Assembly (NCBI GenBank): GCA_049522565.1
Contig: JBEKNT010000131.1
Span: forward strand, 1-15,614
From: JASHVB01 sp049522565
Lineage (GTDB): Bacteria; Pseudomonadota; Alphaproteobacteria; Acetobacterales; Acetobacteraceae
Direction of reading: 5' to 3'
Length of the DNA: 15,614 nucleotides
Shown: positions 13,725-15,614 of the stretch, one piece after another
Layout of the letters: every line of letters starts with the position of its first letter
How positions within the stretch are numbered: the first letter of the stretch is position 1
Program-made: the position numbers and the translations under genes
Notes under the pieces: model-generated
The model's database searches: none
Told to the model about the DNA's origin: nothing
Seen by the model: only the letters and a program-made list of their open reading frames with translations

Positions 13725-14756
13725 ATGATAGCGATATACGCCGTGCTTTCAACCTTGCCGCCTCTGTTGTTCCGCGCCGTGACCGCCCTGCTGCTGGGCG
13801 GGCTGCTGCTGGGCGGCTGTGCCGTGCCCCGGCCGCCGCAGATGGAGCGTGCGGGCGCGCCGCCGGACACGTCCGGCTATTTCACCATGACGGATGGCAC
13901 GAACCTGCCCTACCGCGCCTGGATGCCGGCTGAGACGCCGCGCGCCGTGGTGCTGGCGCTGCATGGCATGAACGACAGCCGGGACGCCTGGGAATACCCC
14001 GCGCCCGACCTCGCCCGGGCCGGCATCGCGGTGTTCTCCCCCGACCAGCGCGGCTTCGGCACCACGCCGGATCGCGGCCTGTGGGCCGGCGGACGCGAGA
14101 TGACGGACGACGCGCGGCAAATGGCCCAATTGCTCCGCGCGCGCTATCCGCATACCAGGCTGATCCTGATGGGTGAGAGCATGGGCGCCGCGGTGCTCAT
14201 AGTGCTGGCGGCGGAACCGAACCCGCCGCCGATCGACGGCTATGTGCTGATCGCCCCCGCCGTGTGGGGTCGTGCCGAAATGAACTTTTTCCTCCGCGCC
14301 GGCCTGTGGTTCTTCTCCAATACCGTGCCGGGCATGACGGCGACCGGCAGCGGCATCGTCCACGTCACGGCCAGCGACAATTTCGAGGCGATCCGGCGGC
14401 TGTCGGACGATCCGCTGACCATCCACGCCACGCGCTGGGATACGATCCGCGGGCTCGTGGACCTGATGGATTCTGCCCTGGCCGCGGCCCCGCGTTTCCA
14501 CGGTCGGGCGCTGTTCCTGTATGGCGGACATGACGAGTTGATTCCGATGAGGGCGACCGCTGCCACCTGGCGGGCGCTGCCGCCCGGCGTGCGCGAGGCG
14601 TACTATCCCGCCGGCTACCACCTGCTGATGCGCGACCACGAACGGATCACGCCGATCGAGGACACTATTGCGTGGATCCTGCGTCCCGATGCACCGCTGC
14701 CATCGGGCGCCGACCGCGCCGCGGCCGCCTGGCTGCAAGAGCAACCGCAGCCGTAA
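13725..14756 (+). CDS. Lipoprotein-type alpha/beta hydrolase (serine hydrolase, S33/monoacylglycerol-lipase-like)
   Basis: Probable membrane-anchored periplasmic esterase or lipase. Seen (numbering from a GTG at 13710, 348 residues): a hydrophobic N-terminus VTALLLGGLLLGGC ending in a lipobox with C37 as the lipidation site; LALHGMNDSRDAW (83-94), the oxyanion region; FSPDQRGFGTTP (109-120); LILMGESMGAA (151-161) with nucleophile S157; LYGGHDELIPM (270-280) with D275; and YHLLMRDHE (303-311) with H304. The triad is complete and the fold is the Hydrolase_4/S33 type; the lipid or ester substrate is unknown. Start: GTG 13710 has no ribosome site, whereas ATG 13725 follows GAGGGGGAG closely, so I use 13725; a GTG at 13743 is also possible. 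The first codons overlap the region that must carry the zf-CHCC promoter. Convergent with tamA, 39 nt away. Confidence 0.88.
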   Translation: MIAIYAVLSTLPPLLFRAVTALLLGGLLLGGCAVPRPPQMERAGAPPDTSGYFTMTDGTNLPYRAWMPAETPRAVVLALHGMNDSRDAWEYPAPDLARAGIAVFSPDQRGFGTTPDRGLWAGGREMTDDARQMAQLLRARYPHTRLILMGESMGAAVLIVLAAEPNPPPIDGYVLIAPAVWGRAEMNFFLRAGLWFFSNTVPGMTATGSGIVHVTASDNFEAIRRLSDDPLTIHATRWDTIRGLVDLMDSALAAAPRFHGRALFLYGGHDELIPMRATAATWRALPPGVREAYYPAGYHLLMRDHERITPIEDTIAWILRPDAPLPSGADRAAAAWLQEQPQP

Positions 14757-14795
14757 AAGCCCCTCCCGCAGGTAGCGCGGAAGAGGTTCTGCCTC
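14757..14795. terminator. Possible weak bidirectional hairpin between convergent genes
   Basis: The 39-nt gap between the convergent hydrolase and TamA-like genes contains CCTCCCGC and GCGGAAGAGG, which can pair around a short loop with a 2-nt bulge. There is no T-run. It may end transcription weakly from both sides. Confidence 0.25.
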
Positions 14796-15614
14796 TCAGA
14801 AAGCCTGCCCAATCCCGATATACAGCTCGAACGCGTCGCCCCCGCGCTCCCGGTTCAGCGGCACCGCGACATCCAGCCGGATCGGCCCGATCGGCGTATA
14901 GTAGCGCAACCCGATCCCCGCGCCGACCCGCCACGCATTGCTGAACGGCACCCCATTGGCGCTCACCTGCCCCGCATCGACGAACGCCGCCGCCCCGTAA
15001 TTCCCCAATATCCGCTGGCGGAACTCGACGGTCGCCGCGCTGACCGCGGTCCCCCCGGTCGGATTTCCGTCGGCGAACGCCGGTCCCACCGACTGATAGC
15101 GGTAGCCCCGCACCGTCGCACTGCCGCCCGCGTAAAAGCGCTGGTCCGGCGGCAGTGCGAATGTCCCGACCCCCGGCACCTCGCCGACCAGCCCGCGCAA
15201 CGCCAGCACGCTGCGTCCATTGCCGCTGAGGTCGAGATAGGTCGAGGCCGCCGCCTGCAGGATCACGAAGCTGGTGCTGGCCGTGCCGAGCGACTCGGTC
15301 GGGGTGGCGGAGAAGGTCGCGCGTATCCCCTTGGTCGGATCGAGCAGATTGTTGCTGCTGTCGAATTTGAGGCTGAGTGGCAGGCCAACCAGATTGTAGT
15401 GCCGCTTCTCGCCTTCCTGGGTAATCTCCTCCTGCTCCCCCGACAGGCCGACGCTGGCGGTCCAGTACTCCGATAATTTGCGGTTGATCGCGATCTTCTC
15501 GTTCAGCGCGTTCTGGTCATAGGCCTTCAGGCTCTGGTCCACCGCGCCGAGATCGATCTCCAGCGCCTGGTCGCGGGCCAGAAAATCCGGCTTGATGAAC
15601 TGCGCGCCGAACTG
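14796..15614 (-). CDS. tamA: TamA-like (BamA/Omp85 superfamily) outer-membrane protein, C-terminal part
   Basis: Outer-membrane barrel of the translocation and assembly module or a close BamA relative; only the last 272 residues are in the window and the gene continues upstream past base 15614. Seen: repeated alternating amphipathic strands; DSSNNLLDPTKGIRATFSAT, the typical entry to the surface-antigen domain; RFYAGGSATVRGYRYQSVGP, which carries the conserved VRGY/F motif of the inner loop L6; FVDAGQV; RVGAGIGLRYYTPIGPIRLD, the penultimate strand; and a final strand FELYIGIGQAF ending in Phe, the beta-signal recognised by BAM. The sequence AGGSxTVRGYxYxSVGP favours TamA over BamA. tamB usually follows tamA in the same direction, but here the next gene is a convergent hydrolase, so tamB is not directly downstream. 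Confidence 0.9.
   Translation of the reverse strand, partial: QFGAQFIKPDFLARDQALEIDLGAVDQSLKAYDQNALNEKIAINRKLSEYWTASVGLSGEQEEITQEGEKRHYNLVGLPLSLKFDSSNNLLDPTKGIRATFSATPTESLGTASTSFVILQAAASTYLDLSGNGRSVLALRGLVGEVPGVGTFALPPDQRFYAGGSATVRGYRYQSVGPAFADGNPTGGTAVSAATVEFRQRILGNYGAAAFVDAGQVSANGVPFSNAWRVGAGIGLRYYTPIGPIRLDVAVPLNRERGGDAFELYIGIGQAF

Noticed and set aside
1..15614. CRISPR arrays, tRNA/rRNA genes, transposases, integrases or phage genes
   Set aside because: Looked for on both strands; no regularly spaced repeats, cloverleaf-like segments or recombinase motifs were seen.

Overview
The window is GC-rich DNA (roughly two-thirds G+C by eye) with high-GC third codon positions and several GTG/TTG starts. 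The gene content (stand-alone argB, polA beside a small CHCC zinc-finger gene, a TamA-type barrel, SpoVT/PIN toxin-antitoxin genes, Opp/Dpp-type ATPases) points to an alphaproteobacterium. Acetobacteraceae or another Rhodospirillales-like lineage is my best guess, but nothing here proves it.

Layout. (1) 81-5490 is mainly a catabolic/accessory block. It has a TIM-barrel amidohydrolase (+), a 101-bp palindromic intergenic repeat, DNA polymerase IV (dinB, -), an M28-fold peptidase with an altered active-site motif (+), and an MFS permease 18 nt behind it (+). (2) 5611-7773 (-) is a decaying oligopeptide ABC operon. OppF- and OppD-type ATPases look intact. Upstream of them only the last ~65 codons of an OppC-type permease remain, and these are frameshifted. 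The rest of the permease, any second permease and the binding protein are not in the window. (3) 8014-8928 is argB (+), followed by a strong hairpin. (4) 9245-10531 is a small toxin-antitoxin-like island. It has a VapB/VapC pair (+) with a visible promoter and operator palindrome, and a DUF2283 gene (-) translationally coupled to a frameshifted partner gene. (5) 10605-13680 (-) is polA, with all three domains intact, overlapping an upstream zf-CHCC gene. (6) 13725-14756 (+) is a lipoprotein-type alpha/beta hydrolase divergent from zf-CHCC. (7) 14796-15614 (-) is the C-terminal barrel of a TamA-like outer-membrane protein that runs off the window edge.

How the genes fit together. The M28 protein, the MFS permease, the amidohydrolase and the Opp ATPases could form a peptide/amide scavenging set, but the ABC part cannot work alone because it lacks a permease. 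argB, polA, zf-CHCC and tamA are housekeeping genes. The stretch between argB and polA has collected TA-type modules, one apparently intact and one broken.

I found no rRNA, tRNA, CRISPR array, integrase or insertion-sequence transposase. I also do not see a clear new multi-gene system. The most unusual items are the M28 active-site change, the permease-less opp operon, and the broken DUF4258-like/DUF2283 pair.
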